A DNA stretch of 64,000 bases from Phoronis australis. Taxonomy: Eukaryota; Phoronida; Phoronidae. The DNA is taken from the NCBI GenBank assembly GCA_002633005.1, contig NMRA01000149.1, positions 323,870-387,869 on the forward strand, in the 5' to 3' direction. The translations under genes were made by a program, and so were the position numbers. The notes beneath the pieces were generated by a model. The model searched no databases, was not told the DNA's origin, and saw nothing but the letters and a program-made list of their open reading frames with translations. Each line of letters begins with the position of its first letter. Position 1 is the stretch's first letter. Shown here piece after piece: positions 47,001 through 62,000 of this stretch.

Positions 47001-50000
47001 CACATGTGCTCAGTGGGCTTAGTCATGCTGTAGCTGTTGTTTTATGTTGGCTCAGAGTTAATGCGCAACAGCTGACAATGTGTGTTGTATGGTTTTGGCA
47101 CATGACCAGTGGTTGTAGACATTGGTGAAGACTGCTTTGATTCATATCAGTGAATATTGGTAAAAGGGGTGAGGTGTTCAGCTGTGCTTTTGTGGCCAGC
47201 TTTTCCTTGGTCTGCTGTTTAGGCAAAAAAATAGCAAAATTGGTTCTTGTCTTCAGATTTTTTGAAAGTTAATGTGGTGATTCAGTATTTTTTAGTTTAC
47301 CCAATTTTCACTATTTTTACTATGTTAGCTGTGCCCATGGGCGGTGAGTTAAGTTTGTTCCATAATCCATTGCCTCTCATGGACGCTTGTTGAAGAAAGT
47401 TGGATTCAGCCTCATTAAATTGTGATCAGTGAAACAGCTTATGAGTTGGATACACTGGTCTCTCTACAGAGTGGCACTATGTATTAGATATAGTTTTCTG
47501 TTGTGTTGTCTTTGGGCCATGTCTTGTCTGCTGGTGTTTCCTCTTTAGAAAGTGTGCTCATCAGTCACCAGTAACATGATATACCATCACTTGAGGCTGA
47601 GGGTGAGGAAACACTTCATTACCAACTGTAGTGAGTGGAGTGGTTGACACTTGGATTTCTTTTGCTGTTTAAAGATGCCTCAGATATAGCAAAGGTCCCT
47701 CTGTAATACAACTCTTTAGCACTTTAAGATTAAAGAAATATTCTCCCTGGTTTAAGTTTGACTTTCTTCAAAGTGCAGTAGTTTAAGTGAGATAAGCAAC
47801 AGTTTGTTTTCAGAGTCACATTTTGTGTTGTTGAGTAAATGTAGTCTGCGTGTGATTATTATGGTATCTTCACATTGTTTTAGAATAGAAATAAAACAAA
47901 AGAAACAAATTTGTGGTGTGTTTTAAAATAACATTATAGTTTTTTGAAAGCATGAATGTGTATAATGCAAACCAGGAAATGTTAACACACAGTTAAGACA
48001 GCAGTTGAGAACTGGAGATTGATTTCATACTGGGATTGTTTTCCGTCATATTAAAGTGTCAGAAACATAAAAGTATGGAATCTGTCACACTTTCAGTTTT
48101 TAAGGTGTCGATTAAGGCTCCGATTTCCGTTGCCATATTTTACCGGTATTTTGTGCTTTGATACTCCAAGTACTGTCTCCTTTAAGTGGTTTGTAACTTG
48201 TACCGGGAGTCTGGAAGTTGATATCTTATAATGGTTTACTTTTGTCCATCATTCAAGGTTAGGTTGAAGTGAATGAATTAGCATATTTATGTCTAAAGGC
48301 CCTTTCATACTGACCGAGCAAAATATAGGGAACTGTTAGCGACGACATGGCACTTAAGCTGTTGATGATAACAGTGGCCCCTGGCAAGAACTTCGATGGG
48401 ACCCAAGTTGACCATTCATACTGCACCGCAACGGCAGCCCTCCGCTATTAAATCCTCTACTGGTGCTGTTAACTTCGATCCAAGACCGAAGTTAACTGTT
48501 CATACTGACCGCAACTTCCCAAAGCATCCAGGTGTCCACATTAATATGAAAGAGCCTTAATTCAGGTTAGGTTTTTGATGGAATCAAGAGCCATAAAATG
48601 CATGGCTTATATAATCTAGTCCAATTGTGTAACCTGGTGGGGGAAAGCCCAGGCCTAATCCTTATAATCTTGTGTTGATAGTCAAGGAATTAGTTGAATT
48701 AAATCAGATTTAGTGATGTAGCTTGTCAAGGTGGTTTTAAGGGTTGTGGTTTGTGGTCTAGTAATGTACAGCCATTTGTTCACTCTCAGCACACTGTCAG
48801 TAGGATTGATCATATTTAAATTTGGTAAACATTCCTTACATTGAGGCAATTTCTTCATAACCTAAACTCACTTTCCTAAGGGAAACTGGGGTCTCCATGG
48901 CAACATGGCCTTTTCACTGGCTACTACTCTTTCCTAGCAAAATCAGTTATTGCTAGTTCTCTATTCTGTACATGTGGCGACCCCTAGGGATTACTCCCAT
49001 CAAACTGGATTTACCTTTGCCATTGCAGAGGAGTTCTGAAACTCCACAGTTTAGTCTGAACACGATTTACACTTTCCCGCTGACTGAACTTGCAACATTG
49101 GTGTGAAAGTGACATGGAGCTTGTCACAAAATGTGATACTGTATTTGCCCTAATAAGTGCCCATGCCCCTATAAGCACCTCTCGCGCGTTTTCAGACTTT
49201 GTGTCCCAGTCCATGAATGCCGTGNGGTTTTTGATGGAATCAAGAGCCATAAAATGCATGGCTTATATAATCTAGTCCAATTGTGTAACCTGGTGGGGGA
49301 AAGCCCAGGCCTAATCCTTGTAATCTTGTGTTGATAGTCAAGGAATTAGTTGAATTAAAGCAGATTTAGTGATGTAGCTTGTCAAGGTGGTTTTAAGGGT
49401 TGTGGTTTGTGGTCTAGTAATGTACAGCCATTTGTTCACTCTCAGCACACTGTCAGTAGGATTGATCATATTTAAATTTGGTAAACATTCCTTACTTTGA
49501 GGCAATTTCTTCATAACCTAAAGTCACTTTCCTAAGGGAAACTGGGGTCTCCATGGCAACATGGCCTTTTCACTGGCTACTACTCTTTCCTAGCAAAATC
49601 AGTTATTGCTTGTTCTCTATTCTGTACATGTGGCGACCCCTAGGGATTACTCCCATCAAACTGGATTTACCTTTGCCATTGCAGAGGAGTTCTGAAACTC
49701 CACAGTTTAGTCTGAACACGATTTACACTTTCCCGCTGACTGAACTTGCAACATTGGTGTGAAAGTGACATGGAGCTTGTCACAAAATGTGATACTGTAT
49801 TTGCCCTAATAAGTGCCCATGCCCCTATAAGCACCTCTCGCGCGTTTTCAGACTTTGTGTCCCAGTCCATGAATGCCGTGCACATGCGAAAAATGCCTTA
49901 CCTACAGTTCTAAAATTCTACAGTAACGTCTTCAATTTCAATAAGATCCAACAGTCCTGAAAAAATCATTGTGCGTGGAATTTGTATACCACGTGCCTCG

Positions 50001-53000
50001 CCGCTTTGTCGGTATTTAGCCGTGACTATACACTTCAAACTTCCGCCGTGCTTCAAAAAGAACTCAAGTTTTGCTGATCTTGCGAGGGACGTGTCCTATT
50101 ATGGTCTGGCCTTTCAGAACAGACGCAGCGTACTCGTCAAAGGGATTGTATTATATCTTTCCCGTACAGATCTTCTCCTTCAACAGGAATCCAAATCTCT
50201 TTGTACACGTGAAAACCGCGAATCAAAGACTAATAAAAACTTGACCTTTGTTCAGTTAAAAGCACGTGGCTAGGAAGTGCGCGCTACATTCAAGATCTGT
50301 CATCAAAGATTAGTCTTCGGGAACTCTATTCATGAAACGGGTAGTATAGCATCAGCAAGAAATAAATACTGGCACTTATTTCTGAAAATTTCTAATACCA
50401 TAAAAAGCGTTTGCGTTATTTATAAGGGGGAATTATTAAGTTAGTCGTAATTGTTTTTTATTAAGTCAAAATAGCCCACTGATAGTGAACACTTCTGTAC
50501 CCTTACACCCCGGAATCTCCCGAAAAATAACTGTTAGACTGTCACGCATCCAGTCACCTGGCGACTCAATGACGTCGGCTTTACCAAGACAATTCTCAAA
50601 CGTTTTTAGCAAATGAGATCAACAAGTGCTAAGTAAAACACGTTCTGCTTTACTGCTCATGTTAATTTCCTTAGTTACAATGCACACCTAGGTTGTTGCA
50701 TCGCGTTAACTCTGGCAAATGAAATCTGATGACACGCTCGCGCTCGCTCTCTTACACAAAACGCAGATGAACTTCAAAACAAACGTCACGTGACAACAAC
50801 ATATGTGTTCGTCCAGAGATTTTTCTTGTGTAGCGGAGTACGATCTAGCGCAGATTTGAACTTAATGTGCAGTTAATCCCAACTCCACAGGAACTTAAAA
50901 ATCTGAGGGACGCTATTTTGAAAACTTAAGGTGGACTTCAGGTAATTTGTTTAGTCGAAACTATATTTTTACTCAAGAATTCAAGTTGACCTATCGGTGA
51001 TCACGAGACAGCGATGCATCAGTCAGCGAGTTTTCGCACTGGGATTTTCTGAAAAATGCTGGTAGTTTAATTACAAAGTTTGATAGCAATGGACTTAAAT
51101 TTTGTAGAAACTCTGTCATGGGTTACTGATGCGTCAGCGTAAATTTGATGAATTCTAGCATACGATTTCACCTTGTTTCGGAGACCGGGTTTCAACCACT
51201 TTTGGGCTATAATAAGTGCCCCCCTTCCTGAAGCGAATTTTTCTAATCGCCCTGGGCGCTTGTTAGGACGAATACGGTATTTACACTATCATATCAATTT
51301 ATGTTTCGAGAGAAAGAAGGTTGTCTTGGTGACTTCACGTAATGTTAAAAGGTGTCATAGAATTGGTACATTATGAACTTATGGTGAAAGGTGTCCAAGT
51401 ATTTGCATTTCCCTCCATGTATGTATAATCCAGCTGACACAGGAAACCTGATGCTAACTATCAGTCTGGACTGTGGGCTTATTTTTGCTACCTTCATTCA
51501 GCATACCAGATCGGCAATAAATCACAACGTATCATGCTGGGCAGGGTAGACTGTGCTAGTTTTACATGGATTTCAGTGTACACAGGTTGAGGTTTGCAGC
51601 CTGTGAATTTATTGGAATCTATGGAATGTTGAGGACTCATTCATCTTCTGTTGTTGAATCCTGGACCTGCATTTTTCCAATGTACCCCTAATCCTACATA
51701 TAGCTTTGCTTTGGACAGTTTATTAGTGCGCATACACTTTGCTGACCGGAATGTGCACGGGTATATTCAGACTAGTCACTGGTAACTAGATTTGTGTTGG
51801 TATGAGGGCACCTAGAGTGGAATAGCATGACTTCTGAGTGCTTACCTTGACGCCAAGTCGCCAAATACGACCTTGTGAAAATCCCAGGTCACCAAAGGAA
51901 ACCTGTGGTCGCCAAAACTGACATTGGAATCGACGCCGAAAAAAACTGTCATGCCGTAGTCTGTTCACAAAAACTAACTTAATTCCTCTTGCAAACAAGG
52001 AATGCAGACAATGGAGCCTTGGGTGCGTGTTTCATGGCCTGATCTAGTGTGATTTTTGCTTTCTTTTAACTTTTTGTTGTAATTTTATTGCGTGTTTGAT
52101 GTGTGCTGACTGCTGAGGGTGACAAATGCTCTGATTTCATGAAATAAACGTCACAATTGTGAATCAATGGCATTGAATCGTAAGTGATTTCATATTTAGA
52201 AGTCACCAAAAATTTCGAAACGAATTTTAGGGAAATTATTGTCTGACTTCGATACTATCTGTGGCGACTTCATGACGACTTAAGGATTTTTACCAGGTTG
52301 CCCAACAATCAAGCTTGTGATCACGAATGAACTGATGGTCTAACTCTAAGGTGGTTTCTTACATCACATGGCTGGTGTGGCCAGGTTCAGTGCTGGGTGT
52401 TCACAGACACATGTCTCTTTTATTAATGGGCTATGCAATTGGGAAAAATTGTGCAGATCTCAATTATCATTTGTAGAGTGGCCAGCATCCCTCATCTGCC
52501 AGACAGTTGATCAATTGATCAACTTATCTCTGTCCTACTGTCTGTTTATAATCGCTTCCTGAACTTGTGTTGTTAGTGCTGGGCTACTTCTAACGGAAAT
52601 AGAAAGTTTTCCATTGAGAGTTGTTAGCAGCAAATACTAAGAACCTGTCCCATGATTTTTAGCAGTTCAGAATGAAGGTCATGATCATGTTTTTAAACTT
52701 AACAAGCAAGATATGCTGTGATGAAATGCCATGTGTTGCAACATGAGATAATAGTTAAATGTCAAGTTCTTCTTTCCTTGAGCATTATATTTCATAAAGC
52801 TTAATTTAGCCTGATGAGAGTGAACTTGAATCCCTACTCTGGCGTGCGTTCAGTAGACGCTAGGACCTACGCTAGGACCTAACTAAAAGCTAGTCAAAGT
52901 CACGTGTTCTCATTTAAAATGCACAGCAATATCTCATGTAGTCTCGCGAAGTCTTGCTTTTTAGCAAGGTCCTAGCGTTACTGAACGGGAGGCTGGTTTC

Positions 53001-56000
53001 TCTCATGATTTGCATCACTACTCCGGTTTCTCTCACAACTTGCATCACTACTCTGGTTTCTTTCATAACTTGCATCGCTACTCTGGTTTCTCTCATAACT
53101 TGAATCGCTGCTCTGGTTTCTCTCACAACTTGCATCACTACTCTGGTTTCTCTCTCAACTTGCATCACTACTCTGGTTTCTCTCACAACGTGCATCACTA
53201 CTCTGGTTTCTCTCATAAGTTGCATTGCTACTCTGGTTTCTCTCGCAACTTGCATTACTACTCTGGTTTCTCTCATACGTTGCATCGCTACTCTGGTTTC
53301 TCTCATAACTTGCATTGCTACTCTGGTTTCTCTCATAAGTTGCACCACTGCTCTGGTTTCTCATAACTTGCATCACTACTCTGGTTTCTCTCATAAATTC
53401 TTTTTGCAGTTACCAAAATGACAAGTACATGTCTATTTCCAAATTTTAAAATAAAATTTTGAAATATGTAGTTTTGGATCTTTATATGGAAGTAACTATA
53501 CACTTTTTATGCGCCCACATATTTATATGTGGTCGCATATTGCCGTCATCTCTGTCTGGGCATCCCGGCTGTATCTCCTAAATCCTTTAAAGGATCTTAT
53601 TGAAATGTGGCAAGTGTGTTCCTATGGGGTTGACGACAGAGGGCGACGAGTTTCGGACCGACCCGAATACCTCTGTGCCCCCTAGTGGCAATTTTAGTTT
53701 TTTACGTTTGCCTCTGTATCTTCAAAGGTCCTCAACCGATTTTTGTGAAATTTTGCACATAGGAATCTTTTAATGAGTTGACGCTACCCTCTCGTTTTCG
53801 GATGGATTCGAGGCATTTTGCGCCATCTAGTGTCCGTTTTTACTGTTTTCGGGTTGTTTTTTGGCGTCCGCCCCTCTAACAACCAAACCACTTTAAGGAT
53901 GATTGTGAAAATTTGGCATGTATGTTCTTACTGTGAGGAAGACAGTTGACGATGATTTTCCGACGACTTCAACTATAGTGGCGCCTCCTAGTGGCAGTTT
54001 TGTTTGTTTTTACGCCCATGGCTGTATCTCCTAAACGTTCTACAGGATCTTTATTAAATTTAGCAAATGCATTTATGTGAAGTTGACAACGGACGAGGAC
54101 GACGACTTTCGAACAGATCGGTGTACCGGTGTGCCCCCTAGTGGCAGTTATAGTTTTTTACGTTTACCTCTGTATCTTCAAAGGTCCTCAACGGTTTTCC
54201 ATAAAATTTGGCACATAGACATCTATTAAGAGAGATGATGCTATCCTCTCGTTTTCAGATGGATTTGTAGTTTGCGCCACCTAGTGGCCATTTTTGTTGT
54301 TTTCGAGTCTGTTTTTTTGGCGTCCGTCCCTCTGCCAACCAAACCATTCTAAGGATGATTGTGAAAGTTGGCATGTATGTTCTTTCTATGAAGGGGACAG
54401 TTGATGATGATTTTCCGATGACTTTGAGTATTGTGGCACCTCCTAGTGGCGGTTTTGTTTTTATCCACACCTGTATCTCCCAAGTCCTCTGCAGGATCTT
54501 TATTAAATTTAGCACATGAATTTATATGAAGCTAACAAGAGAAGACGACGACTTTTAGACGGATCCGACGAACACTGTGCCTGCCTCTTGGCAGTTTTTT
54601 TGTTTTCCTCTGTTTCTTGAAGTTCCTCAACGAATTTTAATGAAATTTGGTAAATGACTTTCTTTTGAAGAAACAATGACATTTTTTGGTTTTCAGACGG
54701 TTTCGACGTATCTTGTGCCATCTAGTGGCCATTTCGATGATACAAACAAAACCCCCTAAAAGCACACCATTTGCGATGCATTCGTGGGCGCATTTCAATG
54801 CTCCGCGTTGCTCTTGTTTGTTATGCTTGGTATTTCTGTCCTTTGGGGTAGTCCTAGCAACAATTATCCTTCACTTGAAAACTCGATTTAATCACCAAAA
54901 TTCTACTATATCAGTCAACTGGAGTTCATCTGGGATTTTAAAAATAGAGGTTCGTCAATGGGTTTCCCAATTTCTCAAGTTGTCCATGACCTGTGGAATC
55001 AAGACTGCGTTTTTATGACCTCAAGTGAACTTGCAGTTATAGCGTGCTGATTTGTTACTACTGAACCATGGGTCTGCAGTAAAGTTTATTCTTAGCAAGC
55101 TAAATGAGACCAACCCTACTTACATGCTTAATGTACTAGGGTGTCCAACTGCTGAAGTGAGTGTCCAAATGGTGGACAGGATGCTGGCCAATGAAGTTGT
55201 GCTCAAATGGTATCTAAGTGTTAATTAAGTTGTGTGATGTGCACAAGTTATCAATAACCATTGTCTACATTTTGCTGTACATAAGGTTCAAGTGCTGTGA
55301 TATAACAGGTTGGATGTCTAATAGCTGTTAAGTGTATTTATTGCTCTGGATATGGTAGCATGCCTGGTTGAGCGCTTTTACACCAGAGACTGTTGTCACA
55401 GTGTCGGCTGTCACTGCGCAAGGGACTTGCTCCACTTAAGTCACATTTACAGATCAGCATAAGTCTCTTACACAAAGACTGTCTGTGCATGCTCACATAA
55501 ACAATAGTGAATGTCCAAATGTAGAATACCAGCTGATCACCCCAATATACGCTATTGCAAGTGCATTTATAGATGATACCTTTCTGCCCTGTGCAAGTAG
55601 TGTTTAGAAGTGTAGCTGAAACTGGAGCAACTGATCGAGTGCAACTCTACTTATCAAACCCGTGTCAAATACTGGTTGTCGCGGTGTCACTTGCTCTTTG
55701 TCAGTCGTGTTTACACACACGCTTGCACCCAGTCAGCTGTTTCAGTGTTAGCTGCGTCCAGGTCAGCTGTCTCTTGTGTATATGCGGCTATAGTATGTCT
55801 TCACAATAAAACCCTGTATTGTCTCCAGGTGCATTATTTGAATAAATTGGCGTCCTTTTAGTAAATTTCTTGACTTTGGGAAATCACTTCCGTCACATCT
55901 AATAATTGCTAGTTGTCAATTTGGAAATCGACACAAAAATGATCAGATCACCACGTAACCACTAAAGTCTACCATTTACTGTGTTTTTGTGTTCATCTCA

Positions 56001-59000
56001 GCTATCTGATTTTGATGGTGATTTGGAATGTGATTTGGAAGTGGGTCACTACAACCTAGCTCTTTATTGCATTTGTCACTTAACTGCAAACAGGTTTTAT
56101 GAGCCAAATTTTCATGTTTTTTAAGGTATCTGTTTTATTTCATTAAGCAGCCAAAATTCGTTTTTCGCAGTGTCGTCTGTTGATGCACTGTGCTTGATCA
56201 CAGACTGCAGCCTGTGGCATCTAGTAAATGGATCATTAGCCTGAGTTCATATCCAGCAACAGTAACCAAACTACTGTGGATGTAATTGATAAGAGTAATT
56301 AATGTGTGGATCACCTAAGAATCAGTTTACACTTTAATATAGGTTGCGTGTTGTCAATTACAGGAGGAACATTAAAGATATATGGCGAATCTTTGTCTCC
56401 TGATGTGCCTTACAAGACCTTGTTGTTATCCACTGATGACACAGCAGCATTCATCGTCAAGGAAACACTGGACAAGTACAGCTTGGACAAAGAGGACCCC
56501 AAAGAATATTGTCTGGTGCAGGTTAGTTTGGTTATCCGTATTCTGGTGAAAGGATAAATCATTGTCATGTATGGTCTGGCCAGTCATAGTTCATCAGTAC
56601 CGAAGTTGAGATACCGGTCTCATGGTGACTTCTCTTGAACAAATGCAGGACCAAGTATTGAAAGCTCCCATGTGGTTCTGGTTTATCTCATAGTTGTGAT
56701 ATTTTTTGCCACATTTGTGTGATTGAAATTCTGGCAGTGTCATTCCTAAACGTAGACAGGATAGCTACAAACTCCAAATTGAATGATGTTGTTCAGATAC
56801 TTCTGCTCTTTTTGTTTTCCGTATGTGACCATTAACAAAATTTTGGAATAATTTCTGTAACAAGAGGATTTTACCAAGTTGACCAACTGAAGACTACCAA
56901 TGAAGTTGACTGTACTTTACCCACCGTGGTGTGAGGGTCGAAGACTACCAATCAAGTTGAATGTCCTTCACCCATCTTGATGTGAAGACCTTGTTTCGTT
57001 GTGCATGTCACTCAACTTGTGTTGATGTTCTTAGAAGTAACGGCAATATAACGTTTTGTTAGTTAGTTTAATTCCTTTTCCAATGTTACTCTTCAGGTTC
57101 AAGCGAATGACAATTATACAGGACAGGGGAAAGAGGAGATTCTTAATGACATTGAATGTCCACTGGCCATTCTACAGACACCGTTCAAAGGTTAGGCGTC
57201 TCTTGTAGGCCGTAGTCCTACTTCAACTGTGCCCTGTCAGTCTTAGGGCCATTTGACTAGATCCAGCATTGTGTGTCATGATAACGGTGATATCTTTCAT
57301 GGCTGGGAATACAATATTGAACCAATGTACTAGAGCACGTATCACAACATAAAGAGCATTTGTTGCCCGCAGACTTTTACATAACCTACCGTGTGCATTG
57401 AAAACATTTGTTGCCCAGCTTCACGCTCATCTGGACTGGAAAACTACAGTCGTCCATATACTAACTACAATTGTCCATACACTAACTACAGTTGTTCATA
57501 CACTAACTACAGTTGTTCATATACTAACTACAATTGTCCATACACTAACTACAATTGTTCATATACTAACTACAATTGTTCATACACTAACTACAGTTGT
57601 TCATACATTAACTACAGTTGTCCATACACTACCTACAGTTGTCCATACACTAACTACAGTTGTCCATACACTAACTACAGTTGTCCATACACTAACTACA
57701 GTTGTTCATACACTAACTACAGTTGTTCATATACTAACTACAATTGTCCATATACTAACTACAATTGTCCGTATACTACTGGGTATGGTGTTTCATGCTA
57801 CTAAGGACTGGGGAAACCACCATTGTCTAAACATTGCTGGTATATTGTTTCATGCTCGTCACGACTGGAAAACGGCTATTGTCTATACACTGTTGGGTTT
57901 TAGAATTTGACAGATTTTTTTGAGAAATGCAATCATTCTCTTTGAGAAATCCAATATCATTTTTTGAGAAATGCAAACTTAGATTCTCTTCCAAATAATA
58001 ACTCAAATCGATATTTTTTGTAATCAAATATCTCCCGTATGCTTTTTAAAATGCTGTTTTGAGGTTCATGCTATCTTAAATAATGTATTTTTATTTGCCT
58101 TCTTGAACTTTAGGTTCAGTCACATTTCACATCCGTAAGCGGTCAGAGGCTCGCCGTAAGCGTCGTCCAAGGTCGGGTCTACACGAAGACACTGGCTTCC
58201 CCCATGAGGCTCAAATGGAGAGTGACAAACTACCCTTCCTATTAGAGCTCAATCCAGGTAACTGACTGGACATTTGTCTGCATCCTCAACATTTGGTCGA
58301 TTTCTTTGGCATAGGGTTATAGCAATTTTTACACGTATAATAATAAAGAGTTTTCTTGAGATTTGGTGTTTACAAAGTTCTTTAGTAAAGAAAAACTTTG
58401 TAGTTGTTGTGCAGAAAGAAATATCCAATCACAAACCACAGTTAGGGATATGCAACAGCAAACGTGCATATTTTAGTTGACTTTTCAGAGACCCAAAATT
58501 GTGTTGGAAAAAAACATCATGTAGATTGTTTACTTAACACCCTCGAATGGAGATGCTTGTTTAAGACTACACAAAAGAGTGCAACAGGCTTCATATGGGA
58601 AATAACATGGTACTTATGGTGCACCATTCATGTCTCGATTGAATTTGTAACCTCATATGTCATCTCACCACAGATGGGTCAGAGTTGAAGCAAGGTAAGA
58701 GACACTTCCTGTCGTTGAACGTAACTGAGATTGGCAGTATTTCCACCAGTGGGCAGCACCTACAGCTGTTTGGGCCTACCATCCAACCACGTCATTGTGT
58801 CATCGCACATACGGAGGGCGTTGTCACAGTGACTCCATCTAGCCGTGACTCAGAGACGTATGTTGATGGCCAGCGTATCTCTGAAACAACCATCCTGCAA
58901 CACGGCAAGATCGTACGGTTTGGACGACATCACGCCTTCCGCTTCTGTGACCCCACTGTGGAACAGGTTGGTAGTTACATTTTGTAGTGGGAGTGGATTT

Positions 59001-62000
59001 TTTTGCGTCGAATCATTTTTCAAAAACACAATCTGGAATTTTTTTGTCTAAGAAGTTAATTTGGAGCCTATGACAAGGCTGGTTATTACATTACACATTA
59101 TGTCCAATTGGTCTAGAATGAAACAAAGTATTTTCTCCAAAAATGTCATTGTCCTAAATTTGTATTGTTACACGTGCATCCTGAGTAGCGGCTGTTACCA
59201 GTTATACATTGAGTACGAAAACATGCGTTTTTGGCATTTCACCCTCCACCTTGACAATGAATAGTTATGCTGTTTGAAGATCCAGAATTTAGATGCATGA
59301 TTTTGAAGTAGACCGCAAAGAGTGTGAAACTTAAGTCTGGAATTGTATATGACCATATACTGCAGTAAATTATTGACGTGAAATAAACAGATATTGAATC
59401 ACTGGTATCAAGTATAAAACCTGAAAACATTTTAGTTACAGTTGTCAAGGTATAATATGCAATGTAATACAGGTGTGTTAAGGATGACTTGTGACTTTCA
59501 TTCGTGCTGTGTGAGACAGTGAAATGTGTTTTGTATTTTTACGTGTTTTCTCACCTGTGCTTTCAGAAGCAGCAGCGCAGTCCAGGTGAGGGGCCAGTGC
59601 CCTTGCGAGGTGGACCCCCAGGCTATGGGTATGAGCATGGCACGCCTGAGGGTCACAGACAGCCGGAACCGATGCCAGGTCAAGGTCATAAAAGGTATCG
59701 TTAAGTCACTATCAATACTGAATTATCTGTTGTGTTTGGTTTTGGTATGGTAGGCTGTCTTCACACTGTTCTCTGTTTGGTTTGTTGCCCGACATCAATT
59801 ATTATTCAGGTTGGCTGTCGTGTGCTTCCATGCAATTGTTCTACTTTTAATGATTAGGTCACTGGTCTTCAAGACTACCCTAGTTATTCTGATGTGCTCC
59901 CATTATACACTCAATACATACTCTTGTCTCCTGCAGACCTGGTGACTACTCGCATACACGTGTTAAAGAGGAGCAGCTGCCTGCCTCGTTAGAGTTTCGT
60001 GACGAGGGTGAGGATGCCTTCCTAGCGGCGCTCATCACTGAAGTGAATGGTGCTGCGGTACACTTCAAGCTGAGCCCTACATACGTGCTCTACATGGCTG
60101 TGCGCTACCGTGTGACTCGCAGTGCGCGACCTGAGGTCACCATGTCTGAGCACATGCATCGACTCACCTCACTGGTCAACAAGATTGCTGGCATGGTTCA
60201 ACAAGCGATACATGTAAGACTGTTATTTGACTTCATTCCATAGTAACTCGGTGCTGTTGTACCAGCTCTATGAGCACAGTGGTGCTAAGGTTCTAATGTT
60301 AGCATTGCACTCTTCATAGTCTTGCTCATTGTTTTCCCAAGTTTCTGTTATTATACGGGACTCTGCTTTGTACTATTTTTTGTGGTGTTATTGATAAGAA
60401 ATCATTTCATCTAGCTGCACTTTTGGAAATTTCCTGCGAGAACACAGTCAATTTGTGAATATCTTGTCATTTAATTGGTTGAAACAAGGCAATGCATTTA
60501 TTTGGAATTTAGTTCATTGTTAAGCTTCTGATTGTATTACTATACGTGACTTCAGTCAACATTCAGACGTGCTAGTTGAGATGAACCTTGTGATTAAGTT
60601 GAAATTGACTTCAAAAATGGATTGCTATGCCTTTCTTTCCATCTAGGAGAACCGGGACAATGCAGGTGCGCTTGCCTTCTGGATGGCTAATGCCTCAGAG
60701 TTACTTCACTTCTTCAAGATGGACCGTGACGTGACCTCATTCAGCCTGGACTCTCAAGACATTTTAGCTGAGGCAGTACAGGCAGCCTTTCGCGACCTTG
60801 TGCGCTGCATGCAGGGAGACCTCTACAGAGCAATGCCTGCATTCTTCAGTGACCGTGGAGGCGATGAGGATGAGGATGGAGGTGAGTGCTTCCTAGGGAC
60901 TGAAGAGGGCATCGTTGTGGGCTGTCTAAGGACTTAATAGTGGTTAAGTGGGTGGTTTTCTAGTCAAGTCTAGGCTAAAGTGCTCTGGTTTGAATGATGG
61001 TACTTGGACATGTTTCTGCTCTAATTTCAGTTATGAAAATTTTAAGCACATTGTGCATTTATTACATTTTAAAATGTTTAGGCCAAGCCTGTTGTGTCCA
61101 TAGAATTGTGATTAAGGCATTCAAATACAATTAACTGACTTAAAGCACGCCTTTTCTTAGGTTTCATCATGTCTCATTCTTTCTTCATCCAAACCTACAC
61201 TGGGTTGCTTGTTTTTACACTTTGCACGAAAGCAAAGCTTAGACTCTCTGTCTTTTTCTGTTCTAGACTTAAACTGTCATGCATGCCACTGCATGTTCTG
61301 TTCATAGTGTCTCTTTCATTTAACCCCACTTTCACAGATATTACCAGGAAATAATACGTTGTAGTGATTAGTCTGGTCATGCAGCATTCAAAAGAAATTT
61401 TCTCGCCAAACTACTCTGGCGTCACATGCATCAAGTTTAAGTATATTTCTAGTTGCTACTTTGGCTAATTTCCCACAAATAGTTGATGTTGGAGTCGTTA
61501 TAGTGCTCTGAAGTATTGCACCTGTATGACATCAGAGATAGTCTGAGGTTTTGTGTATTGCATGTTAATGAGTGAGTGAACTAACTTTGATCTTGTGTTT
61601 TTTGTTGTCCGCGTTAGGTTTTCACTGTCCTCCACTGATGAGGCTTGATAACATGAATGTCTCACGGTGGTAGATAGACCCCGTACTAATTTTCATCCCT
61701 GTCTGTTCTGAAACACCTCATCTTTATAGTTGTGTGTCAACTGAGTATTCAAACAAACTACTGCTCTTAAATCAAGCACTTAATTGTATGAATTGTCAAG
61801 ACACTTTAACAGTCACGCGTTGAATTCAAGGTATCAATTTAAAATTGAAATTTTGAATTCTGACTGCTGGGTAATTCCCTATCAGCAATTTGCTGCGTGC
61901 AAGTCTCCCTGTAGTGAACTCTTAGTTCTATACTCTTAACTGACTGTCTGTTTCTCTTGCCTCTCATTAATCGCTTGTGTGCTTGCTTGTCGCAGATGAC

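Larger units (their letters stand above)
44991..56363 (+). other. Afadin intron 4 (11.4 kb) with repeats and an assembly join
   Basis: It includes donor-repeat copies, the duplicated segment at 48570-49880, a TIR transposon (49792-51280), a 30-bp minisatellite (52993-53395) and a 450-bp-unit element (53505-54800). No exons were found. Its true length is probably about 656 bases less. Confidence 0.75.

Noticed and set aside
52914-53394. Repetitive open frames on both strands (MRETRVVMQV type and HHYSGFSH type)
   Set aside because: Product of the 30-bp minisatellite; no start context, no homology, intronic.
52993-53395. Regular short repeats that could be mistaken for a CRISPR array
   Set aside because: There are no unique spacers (the units are contiguous) and the DNA is animal nuclear DNA. 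The same holds for 11188-11343, 13112-13362 and 57442-57780.
57398-57910. Long plus-strand frames of 137 and 170 codons with regular peptide repeats
   Set aside because: They come from a 21-bp minisatellite inside an afadin intron; the period is a multiple of three, so frames stay open by default.
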